From contig NZ_PVRV01000024.1 of NCBI RefSeq assembly GCF_003012345.1, positions 558,001 through 622,000 of the forward strand: a stretch of DNA of 64,000 nt. The letters are read 5' to 3'. Below the pieces are notes generated by a model that saw only the letters and a list, made by a program, of their open reading frames with translations, was not told the DNA's origin and did not search any database. Shown here piece by piece: positions 46,013-55,650 of this stretch; within the stretch, counting starts at the first letter, position 1, and the number at the start of each line of letters is the position of its first letter. Origin of the DNA: Phytohalomonas tamaricis. Lineage in GTDB: Bacteria; Pseudomonadota; Gammaproteobacteria; Pseudomonadales; Halomonadaceae. The translations under genes were made by a program, and so were the position numbers.

Positions 46013-47334
46013 CATCTTTGACACGCCGCCTTGATTTAGGGCTGCTACTGTCGGGGATGTTAATCATGTTACTGCTCGCACAAGGCAGCGTTGTGCTGTT
46101 TGACTACGCGAGTCGCGATTATCTCGCCGAACGGCTGCAGGAAGATGCCGAGAGTCTTGTCGCGGCCCCGATTCGGGAAGAAGGCGAGATGCGTCTTGAT
46201 CCGCTGCGCCTGCGCGCCTCCTTCAACCGGGTCTACTCCGGGCACTATTTCATCATCGACGTTGACGACGAATTCCATCTGCGCTCCCGTTCGCTGTGGG
46301 ATCATCGCCTTGATCCCGGCAATGGTCTGTCTGATCAACTGCAACGTGGTCCCCAAGGACAGTCACTGCTGGTCTGGACAGGGCATTACACACGTGGCGG
46401 ACACGACTTCGTCATCACCACGGCCCTTGATTACACGCCGATCACTGAACGCCTGTCCTGGCTGCGCTGGTGCATTTGGGCGCTTGGGGGCACGCTTGCC
46501 GTAATGCTGGTGCTGGTTCAGCGGCGCGTCATCCGTCTTGGCTTGCGTCCACTCGAAAAGCTGCGCAAGGAGCTGGCCCAACTTCACGAGGGACAGCGCA
46601 TGACGCTGGAAACCCGCGTTCCTGATGAAATCGCTCCTGTAGTGGAAGAACTCAACCATCAGCTCAGCCGGATTGAGCAAGTGTTGAATCGTTCGCGCGA
46701 CGGTATTGCCAACTTGGGCCATGCCCTCAAGACACCGCTTGCGGTCCTTGAAACCCTACTGGTGAGACGTGAGCTCAATAATATTCCCGAGTTTCGTGAC
46801 GCGCTGCGCACCCGACTCGATGAAATCCATCGTCTGGTCGAGAGGGAGCTGCAGCGGGCACGTCTCGATACCTGTGAAGTGTCACCAGCGGCTCGTTTTC
46901 GCCCTGATTCCGATCTGCCTCCGCTGCTGGACACGCTGCGTGAAATCCATGGTCCTGCTATAAATTTTACCACCAGTGTTGAACTTAATACGCCGCTCCC
47001 CTGGGATCGTGATGAACTGCTTGAAGTCCTTGGCAACCTGCTCGACAACGCTGGCAAATGGGCAAAAAGCCAGGCGCGATTGACCCTGCTTCATGAACAG
47101 AGCCAACTGATCATGCGTGTCGATGACGATGGCCCCGGCATAGCCCCTCAGCATCGCGAAGACGTACTGCACCGCGGCACTCGCCTGGATGAACAGGTTG
47201 CCGGTCACGGTCTGGGATTGGGTATCGTCGAGCAGATCGTCACCCACCACAAAGGTCGGCTTCGTCTTGATGAGAGTCCGTTCGGTGGGCTAGCCGTCAT
47301 TGTTGAAATGCCCTGGCCTTCAACAGGTGAGTAA
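46009..47334 (+). CDS. PhoQ-like sensor histidine kinase
   Basis: 441 residues starting with GTG 46009 inside the regulator stop. Two membrane helices (about 10-31 and 152-171) flank a ~120-residue periplasmic sensor ([19 protein letters not shown]). A HAMP-like linker is followed by the phospho-His His238 in [16 protein letters not shown], the N box Asn347 in [11 protein letters not shown], and DDDGPGI and GHGLGLGIV in the ATP domain. The H and N boxes are of PhoQ type. The sensor lacks an obvious PhoQ-style acidic patch, so its signal is unknown; the linked PepSY protein suggests an envelope or metal cue. Confidence 0.93.
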   Translation: MTSLTRRLDLGLLLSGMLIMLLLAQGSVVLFDYASRDYLAERLQEDAESLVAAPIREEGEMRLDPLRLRASFNRVYSGHYFIIDVDDEFHLRSRSLWDHRLDPGNGLSDQLQRGPQGQSLLVWTGHYTRGGHDFVITTALDYTPITERLSWLRWCIWALGGTLAVMLVLVQRRVIRLGLRPLEKLRKELAQLHEGQRMTLETRVPDEIAPVVEELNHQLSRIEQVLNRSRDGIANLGHALKTPLAVLETLLVRRELNNIPEFRDALRTRLDEIHRLVERELQRARLDTCEVSPAARFRPDSDLPPLLDTLREIHGPAINFTTSVELNTPLPWDRDELLEVLGNLLDNAGKWAKSQARLTLLHEQSQLIMRVDDDGPGIAPQHREDVLHRGTRLDEQVAGHGLGLGIVEQIVTHHKGRLRLDESPFGGLAVIVEMPWPSTGE

Positions 47335-47385
47335 CCCATCGCTCGCTGCTTGACGCGACGAGAAAAAGCGAATCGCTAAAACACG

Positions 47386-47409
47386 AAGGGGGTGCCGTGG
47401 CACACCCTT
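47386..47409. terminator. Bidirectional terminator between the kinase and the MFS-acyltransferase gene
   Basis: AAGGGGGTGCC and GGCACACCCTT pair with one G-A mismatch between two convergent genes. Short A and T runs flank it on both strands. Confidence 0.5.
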
Positions 47410-47438
47410 TCGTCATCTGGCTGCTACGCCTGGAACGC

Positions 47439-49316
47439 TTACGTCAACACCTTCTCGCTTGATCCTTCTATATGGGCCTTCAGTTCCCGGACGCGCAATT
47501 CAAGCGTTTCACGCGTGGCCTGCTCAGGCGATAGAGGCACGCCGAATGTCAAACTGACCTTGGCTCTGAGGCGCTTAGGCCAGCGTGAGAAAGGCTTTCC
47601 ATCGCGCCGCGACGTCCACGAGCCCCAAAGTCCGGACAGCGCTGCAGGCACGACGGGGACAGGGTTGCGCTGCAATACCATCTCTATTCCACGGCGAAAC
47701 TCATTCACTTCACCATCACGGGTCAACCGCCCCTCTGGAAAGATCATGACGACTTCACCGTTTTCAAGCGCTTGGCCGACCTGATCGAGCGCACGACGCA
47801 TCCCCACCGGATCCCGCCGTTCGGAATTGACAGGAATGGCACCCGCCATGCGAAAGAACCAGTTCATCCACGGCGAATCATAGATTGGCTTATCCATAAG
47901 AAAGCGCAACGGCCGAGAGCATGCACCCCCCAGTACCAGCGCATCCATGAAGCTGACATGATTGCAGACCACAAGCGCGGCTCCCTCGTCTGGAATATTA
48001 CGGCGCCCAGAGAGGCGAAGGCGATACCAGCAGTGAATCAACAAAAATATGATGATACGCATCAAAGGGCGCGGCTGACGCACCGCCATGCCGACCGCAA
48101 TCATCAAGGCAATGACAGATAGGGTAACGAAGAAGGCTGTCAACGAAACGGAAAATAACCCGAGCATGACTATGCCAAACAGCGCGGCCACGATCATGAA
48201 CAGGGAATTGAGTAGATTGTTGGCTGCGATCATTCGCGCCCGTTGCTGTTCGTGACTGCGTAGCTGGACCAGTGTGTAGAGCGGCACAATGTAGATGCCC
48301 CCGCCTACACCTATAACGACCAGATCCGCCAGCATCCACCATAGATGCGCCATATTCAGCAATTCCATGATGCTCAGCTGCGACGCGGCCAATGGTGAAT
48401 GGTGGGCAAAATCCAGCCCGCCAATGGCAATCAACAGCGCGCCAATAGGGATCAGACCAATTTCAAGTCGGCCGGCAGAAAGCCGCGCACAGATGAACGA
48501 ACCAATACCGATGCCAAGGGCGAAGGCGGCAAGTAAAAGGCTAAAGGCTTCCTCGCCACCGCTTACAACATCGCGGGTCCAGATCGGCAGTTGGGTAAGA
48601 TAGCAGGCCCCCAGGAACCAGAAGGCACTGATGCCAAGCAAAGCGGGAAAGATCTGCTTTGCTCGCCACGCATCACGCATGACAAGCCAGGTTTCCGATA
48701 GCGGTCGCCATGAGATTCGATCATGTTGGGTCGCGGGCGCGGACGGCACGAAATAACTCGCGGTTAGGCCACACACGGCGATACCCACCAAGGTGATGCC
48801 GATAAGCGTGTAGCCTACACTACCTTTCATTGAAGCCAGCATGGCGGCCAACAATGTTCCCAGCAGAATGGCCAGAAAGGTGCCCATTTCGACCCAGGCA
48901 TTAGCCATCACCAACTCATTGCGGGCGAGATGCTGCGGCAAGATCGCATACTTTACCGGCCCGAATAGCGCCGATTGCGTGCCCATCATGAACAGTAATG
49001 CAAGCAACAGCCCATAGGCTTGCCACCATAGCGCCAGCGCCGCCACACTCATGGTCGCGAGCTCGAGCCACTTGAGACGACAGATCAGCTGACGCTTGTC
49101 CATATTATCAGCCAGCGTCCCGCCTAGGGCAGAGAAGAGCAGAAAAGGGAGAATGAACAAGCCTGCAGCGAGGTTATTGATCGTTCCCGCATCCCAGCCC
49201 CTGTCTGGTACGGCAACAAAAGTGATCAGCAGCAGCAGTACATTCTTGTAAACATTATCATTGAAGGCGCCAAAGGCCTGCGTCCAGAAGAAGGGAGCGA
49301 ATCGGCGGCTTCTCAT
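47439..49316 (-). CDS. LplT-type MFS transporter fused to a PlsC-type acyltransferase
   Basis: 625 residues. Residues 1-~415 form a twelve-helix MFS domain like the lysophospholipid flippase LplT (FFWTQAFGAFNDNVYKN; LGGTLADNMDKRQL; QSALFGPVKYAILPQHL). Residues ~430-625 form a glycerolipid acyltransferase with HX4D His453-Asp458 (NHVSFMDA) and FPEGR at 526-530. In E. coli LplT is separate from Aas, which adds an acyl-ACP ligase; here the acyltransferase is fused and no AMP-ligase domain is present. It probably imports and re-acylates lysophospholipids (inference). The start at 49316 is chosen by homology; a GTG six codons upstream is possible. It lies 11 bp after a tetR gene. Confidence 0.9.
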   Translation of the reverse strand: MRSRRFAPFFWTQAFGAFNDNVYKNVLLLLITFVAVPDRGWDAGTINNLAAGLFILPFLLFSALGGTLADNMDKRQLICRLKWLELATMSVAALALWWQAYGLLLALLFMMGTQSALFGPVKYAILPQHLARNELVMANAWVEMGTFLAILLGTLLAAMLASMKGSVGYTLIGITLVGIAVCGLTASYFVPSAPATQHDRISWRPLSETWLVMRDAWRAKQIFPALLGISAFWFLGACYLTQLPIWTRDVVSGGEEAFSLLLAAFALGIGIGSFICARLSAGRLEIGLIPIGALLIAIGGLDFAHHSPLAASQLSIMELLNMAHLWWMLADLVVIGVGGGIYIVPLYTLVQLRSHEQQRARMIAANNLLNSLFMIVAALFGIVMLGLFSVSLTAFFVTLSVIALMIAVGMAVRQPRPLMRIIIFLLIHCWYRLRLSGRRNIPDEGAALVVCNHVSFMDALVLGGACSRPLRFLMDKPIYDSPWMNWFFRMAGAIPVNSERRDPVGMRRALDQVGQALENGEVVMIFPEGRLTRDGEVNEFRRGIEMVLQRNPVPVVPAALSGLWGSWTSRRDGKPFSRWPKRLRAKVSLTFGVPLSPEQATRETLELRVRELKAHIEGSSEKVLT

Positions 49317-49327
49317 CAGCCATGCTC

Positions 49328-49942
49328 TCACACCCTTCCCCCCAGATGCCGCAACCCTGCCAAGGTCGTGCGCAGCAGTTGATCCAGCAGTTCGGTAACT
49401 TCCAGAGGCTGACCCTGCCAGTAACCCAGACGCTCGTTCAAGCCCAGGTGAACCAGGCCATGTACACTGCCCCACAGCGTGCGCGCCATGCGGCTGGCGT
49501 CAAGCTCGCTGAGCGTGGGCTGAATTTCCTTTAGTGTCGCCTCGACGCGAATGAACAACCCCTCGATCATCGAATTCTGTCGCTGGTCGAGCTCCCCCTC
49601 CTGCGCGAGGGGATAATCAAATAATAGCTGCCACCGATAAGGATACTGGTGGGCAAAGTGCCAATAGGCATGGGCGAGGGCTGCAAGACGTTCATCGGGT
49701 GACTCAAGCGCCATCTCCTCGATACTACCGCGAAGCCCTTCGAGGGTCTGCAGGTTGACGTACTGGAGAAGATTGCCGAAGCTGCCGTAAAGTTTCAAAA
49801 GCGTGCTCGGTGCACAGCCAACTTCACGAGCAATCGAGCGTAACGATAGCGAGTGAACCGGGTGCTCTTTCAGCCAGTCGTCACACGCTGTCATTACACG
49901 GGCATGCAATTCTTCCGGCACATGCTGTCGTGGACGGGCCAT
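49328..49942 (-). CDS. TetR-family regulator
   Basis: 204 residues. N-terminal helix-turn-helix (SLSLRSIAREVGCAPSTLLKLYGSFGNLL) and a C-terminal ligand domain of the WHG type (ALAHAYWHFAHQYPYRWQLLFDYP; LWGSVHGLVHLGL). It is first in a two-gene operon and probably controls the lipid MFS-acyltransferase gene after it. It is divergent from the SRAP gene; no clear operator palindrome was found in the 165-bp spacer. Confidence 0.9.
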   Translation of the reverse strand: MARPRQHVPEELHARVMTACDDWLKEHPVHSLSLRSIAREVGCAPSTLLKLYGSFGNLLQYVNLQTLEGLRGSIEEMALESPDERLAALAHAYWHFAHQYPYRWQLLFDYPLAQEGELDQRQNSMIEGLFIRVEATLKEIQPTLSELDASRMARTLWGSVHGLVHLGLNERLGYWQGQPLEVTELLDQLLRTTLAGLRHLGGRV

Positions 49943-50107
49943 CAGTATCCTCGAATAATTGTATTATGGTCGAACAGCGTTTTTGTACAGCATATCGAGC
50001 CCCGTTCCAAACGCAAGCGTTGCGCTCTAAAACTAAGGTGATGCCATATCTTTAATCTAACGCTTACCCAATGTCTTGTTTCATAAGATGATCCTCAGGA
50101 ATTTATC

Positions 50108-50812
50108 ATGGCTGGCCGTTTGCATATTGCTCCGTTCGACCTTCACGCCTTGCTGCCAGAGCTCGATGCAGAAGCTGGCTTGATTACAAGCCCTAACCTC
50201 GCGCCGCGTCATCGTCTCGCTATCATTCGTCATGAGGCCGGCCACTCTCGTCTCGCCCATGCCTTTTGGGGACTGACACCGAGCTGGCTCAAGGTACTTG
50301 ATCACGCCCCTCACTGCGCCCGTGCCGAGTCACTCAATGAGCGGCGCATGTTTCGTGAAGCTTTTGTCGAACAGCGGGCACTGATTCCTGTTAGCGGTGT
50401 CTATATCTGGAAGACTCAGCCACGCATGAAGCAACCCTTTCTGGTGACACGCAGTGACCGTACGCCCTTACTGCTGGCAGGTATCTGGACGCGTTATCGC
50501 CTCGACACTACCAAAGACAGTACAGGTGCATTTGACTCGACAGCATTGATCACTGTGGAGGCCAATACCCTGTTGGCACCACTCACCGATCGTTTCCCGG
50601 CGGTGATCGATGCGCAGCATGCCGAGCGGTGGCTTGCGCCAACCACCTCACTGGAAGAAGCCCAGGCAATGCTGAGTACTACACCGCTGGACCTGCTTGG
50701 CGCATTCCCGGTATCGAAACGCGTCGACAATCCTGCCTGTCAGGAATGGTCCTGTGCCCATCCGACAGGCCTGATGCAGACCATTCAATCGGCCGCTCAG
50801 CAGGACACATAA
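50108..50812 (+). CDS. SRAP-domain (YedK/HMCES-like) protein lacking the active-site residues
   Basis: 234 residues. SRAP proteins protect abasic sites in single-stranded DNA by cross-linking through Cys2 (MCGR...). Here the protein starts MAGRLHIAPF, so Cys2 is Ala. The remaining YedK active-site positions are changed as well: Asn75 is Cys70 (PHCARAES), Glu105 is Ile100 (SGVYIWKT) and His160 is Thr160 (APLTDRFP). The fold is still recognisable: FWGLTPSWLK, ARAESLNERRMFREAF, PVSGVYIW, LLAGIW, LITVEAN, DRFPAVID and the FPVSKRVDNP end. AGGAA precedes the ATG and no alternative start gives MCGR. It is followed after 11 bp by pitrilysin. Confidence 0.88.
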   Translation: MAGRLHIAPFDLHALLPELDAEAGLITSPNLAPRHRLAIIRHEAGHSRLAHAFWGLTPSWLKVLDHAPHCARAESLNERRMFREAFVEQRALIPVSGVYIWKTQPRMKQPFLVTRSDRTPLLLAGIWTRYRLDTTKDSTGAFDSTALITVEANTLLAPLTDRFPAVIDAQHAERWLAPTTSLEEAQAMLSTTPLDLLGAFPVSKRVDNPACQEWSCAHPTGLMQTIQSAAQQDT

Positions 50813-50823
50813 TAGGAGAACCC

Positions 50824-53682
50824 ATGTCATCCCGTTTTTTGCTGCGCCCATTTAGCGGGCTGCTGGCCAGCGCCACGCTGTTTTCCAGCGTGCTTGGCCT
50901 TGCACCCGTCAATGCTTACGCTAATTCCGTCCCGTCCCACAGCCATGACAGCAGTGAGCAACGAGTGATCAAAAGTCCAAATGATCCGCGCGACTATCGC
51001 GCCCTTACACTCGACAACGGCCTTGAGGTCATTCTTGTCAGTGATCCCAAGGCCGATAAGGCCGCAGCATCGATGAATATCGATGTCGGAAGCGCCTTTG
51101 ACCCTGAAGATGTCCCAGGACTTGCGCACTTTCTTGAACACATGCTGTTTTTAGGCACTGAGCGTTTTCCGGAACCAGGCGGCTATCAGGACTTTATCAG
51201 TCAGCATGGCGGCGATCACAATGCCTTTACCGCATCGACCGATACCAATTACTTCTTTGATATCGATCCCGAGGCACTGCCACAAGCGTTGGATCGTTTC
51301 AGTCAGTTCTTCATTGCCCCCCTATTTAATGCCGATTATGTCGATCGAGAGCGGCATGCCGTTCACTCCGAGTACCAGGCACGCATTCGTGATGATGCAC
51401 GGCGCGTCAACGACGCTATCAATCAGGTACTCAACCCCGATCACCCTTTTCATCGCTTCAGCGTCGGCAGCCTTGACACACTCAAGGACGGCGACGTACC
51501 GCTACGCCAGCGGCTGATAGATTTTTATCACCAACATTACGATGCCAACATGATGCACCTGGCAGTGACAGGGCCACAGTCGTTGGATGAGCTTGAGACC
51601 CTGGTTCGCCAACGCTTTGCAGCAGTTCCGAACCGGCACCTCACCAAACCGACGATTGATGTGGCAATGGCCACTGATGCCGAGTTGCCGGCCCGCCTCG
51701 ACGTGAAATCGCTGCGCGAGGAACGCCAGGCCACCTTTTATTTTCCGATTCCTGACCCAGAGCAGGATTATCGCATCAAGCCTGCTTCCTACTTGGCTAA
51801 CCTGCTCGGCCATGAAGGCAAGGGCAGCTTGCTGGCGCAACTGCGCAATGCCGGATGGGCCGATGGGCTGTCTGCCGGTACCGCTGATGCCGATGGCGAG
51901 CATGCCTTGTTTGCCGTTGATATCGACCTGACGCCTGAAGGAGCCAAACACCTCGGCGAGATTCAAGCCAGCTTGTTCGCTTACCTTGAACTCGTGCGTG
52001 ACCATGGTATTGCCAAGTGGCGCTACGACGAGCAGGCGAGTCTTGATGCGCAGCAGTTCCGCTTCCAGCAGAGCACCGACCCGACTCAGCTCGTCATGCA
52101 GCTGACGTCTAATATGGCGCGCTATCCGCTTGAGGATGTCCGCTTTGCCCCGTACCGCATGGATCAGTTCGATAAAGCACTGATTCGTCGTTATCTCAGT
52201 GCATTGACGCCTGACAATCTGCTGCGTGTTTATAGCGGCCCCAGTGTGCAGGGTGGAAGAACCTCGCCGTGGTTTGCCGCGCCTTACCATGCCGAGCATA
52301 TTGATCAATGGCCACAAGCCACAGCTCTCGGTGGGTTGGCCCTGCCTGATGCGAACCCCTTCATCGCCAATGATTTTCAGGTACTCGATCTTGATGATAA
52401 GGCACCACAGCGTCTTGTCGATGAGCAGGGATTCGATCTCTGGTATCGCCCCGATAGCCACTTCGGCGTACCACGTGTCGAGTGGCGCTTCAGTCTGCAG
52501 AATCCTCATGCGGGAGATGACGTCCACCAGCTTGTGCTGACCGAGCTACTGGCCGGTTGGCTGGGTGACAGTTTGAATGCGCGTCTCTATCCCGCGCGTC
52601 TGGCGGGGCAACAGGTGAGCGCCTACGCCCACGGGCGAGGCATGACGCTTGCCTTTTCAGGCTGGCGAGATCGTCAACCCCTGGTGATCAGAGAGGTGAT
52701 CGATCAGCTCAAACAGGGTGACATCGACCGAGAAACATTCGAGCGCATCAAGCTCAATCTCAAGCAGCAGTGGCTAAACCAGCGCCAGGCAGCCCTCTAT
52801 GAACAAATGAATTACACGCTGGTCAACACCCTGATCAGGCCACAGTGGCTGACCGAACAGCAGCTTGATGCCATAGACGATCTCAGCGTCGATGATCTGC
52901 GTGCGTTCCGCCGTCAGTGGCTTGGCAACCTGCATCTACAGGCCATGGCCGTAGGCAATCTGACCGCCGCACAGGCCCAGGAAGGAGGCAACATCATTGC
53001 TGACGCGCTCAACCCTAAGGTTGCTCTGTCCGCTATCCCCGATCTGGATGTACTGCGCGTCACTGACGAGCTGCCTGCCCTCCGGCCAGTGACCGAGCGT
53101 AACGATGCCGGTGCGCTGCGCTATTTGCAGGGCAGTGATCGCTCGCTTGATGAACAAGCCCGGCTCGCCGTGATTGGACAGTTGATTCAGGCCCCGTTCT
53201 ACACACAATTGCGCACTGAAGAGCAGCTTGGCTACGTGGTTTATGCACGCTACCAGCCCCTGATGGACGCACCTGGACTCGGCATGCTGATCCAGTCGCC
53301 GAGCCAGAGCAGCGAGACCCTGTTCATGCGCATGGAAGCGTTCCTGGACCAGTTCGATAATGAAATTGATCAACTTGACGAAAAAACGCTCGCGCCTTAT
53401 CGCAACGCCGTGCGTGAATCAATACTGGAACGTGATAAGCGTCTCGACCAGATGACTGATCGCCTGTGGCGAGAACTTGCTGCCGACCGGACCAGTTTTG
53501 ACCGTCAGGAGCGCTTGGCCAAGCGCGTCGATGCGCTTGATGCCGACGATATCAAGCGGGCATGGCATGACTTGCGCAAGGCACCGGAGCTCGATATCGC
53601 AGCCGACCCGGACGTACCGGCCAACACCGACCAGCGTCAGTGGGGCGAGGAACTTTCGCCATTACCCAAGGGTGACGAGTAG
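50824..53682 (+). CDS. ptrA: Periplasmic M16 metallopeptidase, pitrilysin (protease III)
   Basis: 952 residues. The start at 50824 has AGGAGA upstream and opens a signal (LLASATLFSSVLGLAPVNAYA). The inverted zinc motif is HFLEH (His102, Glu105, His106) in PGLAHFLEHMLFLGTERFPE, followed by GGDHNAFTASTDTNYFFD and the downstream RHAVHSEYQ region carrying the third ligand. The remaining M16 halves are present (LLGHEGKGSLLAQL; ELLAGWLGDSLNARLYPARL; LRTEEQLGYVVYARY). It degrades peptides below ~7 kDa in the periplasm. A 13-bp terminator follows. Confidence 0.95.
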   Translation: MSSRFLLRPFSGLLASATLFSSVLGLAPVNAYANSVPSHSHDSSEQRVIKSPNDPRDYRALTLDNGLEVILVSDPKADKAAASMNIDVGSAFDPEDVPGLAHFLEHMLFLGTERFPEPGGYQDFISQHGGDHNAFTASTDTNYFFDIDPEALPQALDRFSQFFIAPLFNADYVDRERHAVHSEYQARIRDDARRVNDAINQVLNPDHPFHRFSVGSLDTLKDGDVPLRQRLIDFYHQHYDANMMHLAVTGPQSLDELETLVRQRFAAVPNRHLTKPTIDVAMATDAELPARLDVKSLREERQATFYFPIPDPEQDYRIKPASYLANLLGHEGKGSLLAQLRNAGWADGLSAGTADADGEHALFAVDIDLTPEGAKHLGEIQASLFAYLELVRDHGIAKWRYDEQASLDAQQFRFQQSTDPTQLVMQLTSNMARYPLEDVRFAPYRMDQFDKALIRRYLSALTPDNLLRVYSGPSVQGGRTSPWFAAPYHAEHIDQWPQATALGGLALPDANPFIANDFQVLDLDDKAPQRLVDEQGFDLWYRPDSHFGVPRVEWRFSLQNPHAGDDVHQLVLTELLAGWLGDSLNARLYPARLAGQQVSAYAHGRGMTLAFSGWRDRQPLVIREVIDQLKQGDIDRETFERIKLNLKQQWLNQRQAALYEQMNYTLVNTLIRPQWLTEQQLDAIDDLSVDDLRAFRRQWLGNLHLQAMAVGNLTAAQAQEGGNIIADALNPKVALSAIPDLDVLRVTDELPALRPVTERNDAGALRYLQGSDRSLDEQARLAVIGQLIQAPFYTQLRTEEQLGYVVYARYQPLMDAPGLGMLIQSPSQSSETLFMRMEAFLDQFDNEIDQLDEKTLAPYRNAVRESILERDKRLDQMTDRLWRELAADRTSFDRQERLAKRVDALDADDIKRAWHDLRKAPELDIAADPDVPANTDQRQWGEELSPLPKGDE

Positions 53683-53714
53683 CTCGCGTAAATAGCATTT
53701 AACGCTGCATACAA

Positions 53715-53748
53715 GACGCCCCCGGCCTTGGCCGGGGGCGTCTTTTTT
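53715..53748 (+). terminator. Strong rho-independent terminator after ptrA
   Basis: GACGCCCCCGGCC and GGCCGGGGGCGTC form a perfect 13-bp stem around TT (tighter pairs may open to a larger loop), followed by six T. It also lies just past the end of the convergent sbcB gene. Confidence 0.95.
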
Positions 53749-53788
53749 AGCGCACTGACATCACGCCCGCGAAGATACGGACAATAAA

Positions 53789-55246
53789 CTATTCAAATGC
53801 CTGCGCTGGCATCATTGCTTCCACGTACATGACCAGCTCTTCGAGAATTTGCCGCTGCCGGTCGTCCAGTGCCACCTGGTTCAGACGCTCAATCTCACGG
53901 GCAAAGCCTTGCAGCGTCAGCGAAGAGGTCTGAGAGGAATTGATCCGCTCCCAGCGGTATTCATCCCACTGGTGCCGCTCCTCACTGGAGAGCGTGTCGG
54001 GATAACTGCGCGCCCGATAGCGAAACAGCATATCTTCCAGACGAGAATCCTGAAATGCCGGTCTGAGTTCCGCCAGTGCATCAGGCTCAGCCTGACGTAC
54101 CTCGGCCATGGCCCGCTTGTCAGCCGATGAGAAGAACCCTCCCGAATAGAGCATCATATCGGGGTCGGCCACGCCGGCTGGCGGCTCGGTCGCAAAGGCC
54201 TCAGCGGCCTTGACGGCAACATCACTGCGCGCCGCCAGCATTTGCCAGTGCCGCTCAGCCTGCGCCCGATCAAGGGATAACCGCTCGGCCGCCCGCTCGT
54301 CCACGGCTTTGATGGGCAGTAGCACGGGGCTGCGATTGATGTGTAATATTTTGAGCGGAATGCGTGTTTCGCCCTCACTCAACTCATCGGTACTGGCGAA
54401 TACTCGCGCCCGAATCGCCTCGGCATCAAGCTCGAACAGCGGCGTCGGATCGACGGAAAGATCGTAGACAATAATACCGTTGGGATTTTTGGGGTGTTTG
54501 GCCAACGGTACGATCAATGCACTACAGCCACGCGCTGCCGGGTAACGGCGTGAAATATGCAGCATCGGCTTACGCGCGGCAATATCAAGCAGCCCGAGCA
54601 CAACATGCTTGTCGCGCAGGCTCAACAGATAATCAAAAAGCTTCGTATTCTTCGCTCGCAGCAGCCGTGCCATGGCAATAGTGGCACGTACATCGGATAG
54701 GGCATCGTGGGCCCCGGCATGTTCGATGCCATTGGCCGCAGTGAGATGTTCGAGCTTGAAGCTTGGCACGCCGGGTTTCTGATCACCGTCGCGCAGCGGC
54801 CACTCAATACCATCAGGGCGCAGCGCATAGAACGTGCGCACAGCATCAATCAAGTCCCAGCGCGAGTTACCGTTCTGCCATTCACGGCCATAAGGGTCGA
54901 GAAAGTTACGATAAAAAAGATGGCGCGACACCTCATCATCGAAACGCAGCGTGTTATAGCCCAGCGAGCACGTATTCGATACGCACATCATTTCATGGAT
55001 AGCGCCGGCGAACTCGGCCTCAGGTATCCCTCGTCGTGACGCGAGCTGAGGAGTGATGCCGGTCAGCAGGCACGCTTGCGGATGGGGGAGATAATCATCG
55101 GCCTGGCGGCAATAGATAACCTGCGGCTCACCAATTTCGTTGAACGCCTCATCCGTACGGATCGCAGCGAACTGGGAAGGCCGGTCACGGCGCGGATCGG
55201 CACCGAACGTTTCGTAATCATGAAAAAGAAAGCTGGGCTGTTCCAA
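53789..55246 (-). CDS. sbcB: Exodeoxyribonuclease I
   Basis: Digests single-stranded DNA 3' to 5'. 485 residues. DEDDh active site: Asp10 and Glu12 (FHDYETFG), Asp in NTLRFDDEVSRHLFYRNF, and the final His/Asp in GAHDALSDVRATI. A central SH3-like region and a C-terminal helical domain ending ILEELVMYVEAM match the E. coli enzyme (475 residues). It is downstream of minE on the same strand. Confidence 0.95.
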   Translation of the reverse strand: MEQPSFLFHDYETFGADPRRDRPSQFAAIRTDEAFNEIGEPQVIYCRQADDYLPHPQACLLTGITPQLASRRGIPEAEFAGAIHEMMCVSNTCSLGYNTLRFDDEVSRHLFYRNFLDPYGREWQNGNSRWDLIDAVRTFYALRPDGIEWPLRDGDQKPGVPSFKLEHLTAANGIEHAGAHDALSDVRATIAMARLLRAKNTKLFDYLLSLRDKHVVLGLLDIAARKPMLHISRRYPAARGCSALIVPLAKHPKNPNGIIVYDLSVDPTPLFELDAEAIRARVFASTDELSEGETRIPLKILHINRSPVLLPIKAVDERAAERLSLDRAQAERHWQMLAARSDVAVKAAEAFATEPPAGVADPDMMLYSGGFFSSADKRAMAEVRQAEPDALAELRPAFQDSRLEDMLFRYRARSYPDTLSSEERHQWDEYRWERINSSQTSSLTLQGFAREIERLNQVALDDRQRQILEELVMYVEAMMPAQAFE

Positions 55247-55369
55247 AAGTGGTCATCCCGTTTATCGGCAATATCAACAAGGTAGATGGCAAACGCCATA
55301 GCTAGCGTGAAAACGCCAAGAGAACGTCTGAAACGTGCAGGGACGGTAGTCACTCCACCGTCGCGTGGC

Positions 55370-55393
55370 GCGTTCGAGCCTGAGCCCGAACGC
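55370..55393 (-). other. Hairpin directly after minE
   Basis: GCGTTCG and CGAACGC form a perfect 7-bp stem with a 10-nt loop, 2 bp after the minE stop. There is no T-run on either strand, so it is probably an RNA-stability element rather than a terminator. Confidence 0.4.
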
Positions 55394-55395
55394 TA

Positions 55396-55650
55396 TTACC
55401 CGCGATTGGGCAGGGTTACATTCAATTCAAGCACAGAGCAGTCATCTTCGCTGTCGAGCGAGATGCTGATCGCATCCTGCTCTACCTCGACATAACGTCT
55501 GATCACCTCCAGCAACTCTCGCTCAAGCATAGGCATGTAGTCCGGCTGACCTCGTTGGCCGCGTTGGTGCGCCACGATGATCTGTAGGCGCTCCTTGGCA
55601 ACTGAGGCGGACTTCTTGCGCTCCCGTTTGAGGAAATCGAGTAGTTTCAC
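55396..55650 (-). CDS. minE: Cell-division topological factor MinE
   Basis: 84 residues starting with GTG, whose first base overlaps the minD stop (GTGA). The N-terminal membrane/MinD-binding segment is [20 protein letters not shown], followed by the dimerisation strand region. It drives pole-to-pole oscillation of MinD. Confidence 0.95.
   Translation of the reverse strand: MKLLDFLKRERKKSASVAKERLQIIVAHQRGQRGQPDYMPMLERELLEVIRRYVEVEQDAISISLDSEDDCSVLELNVTLPNRG

Noticed and set aside
51502-52527. Long minus-strand frame (341 codons) opposite ptrA
   Set aside because: Antisense shadow; the plus-strand product is a complete pitrilysin.
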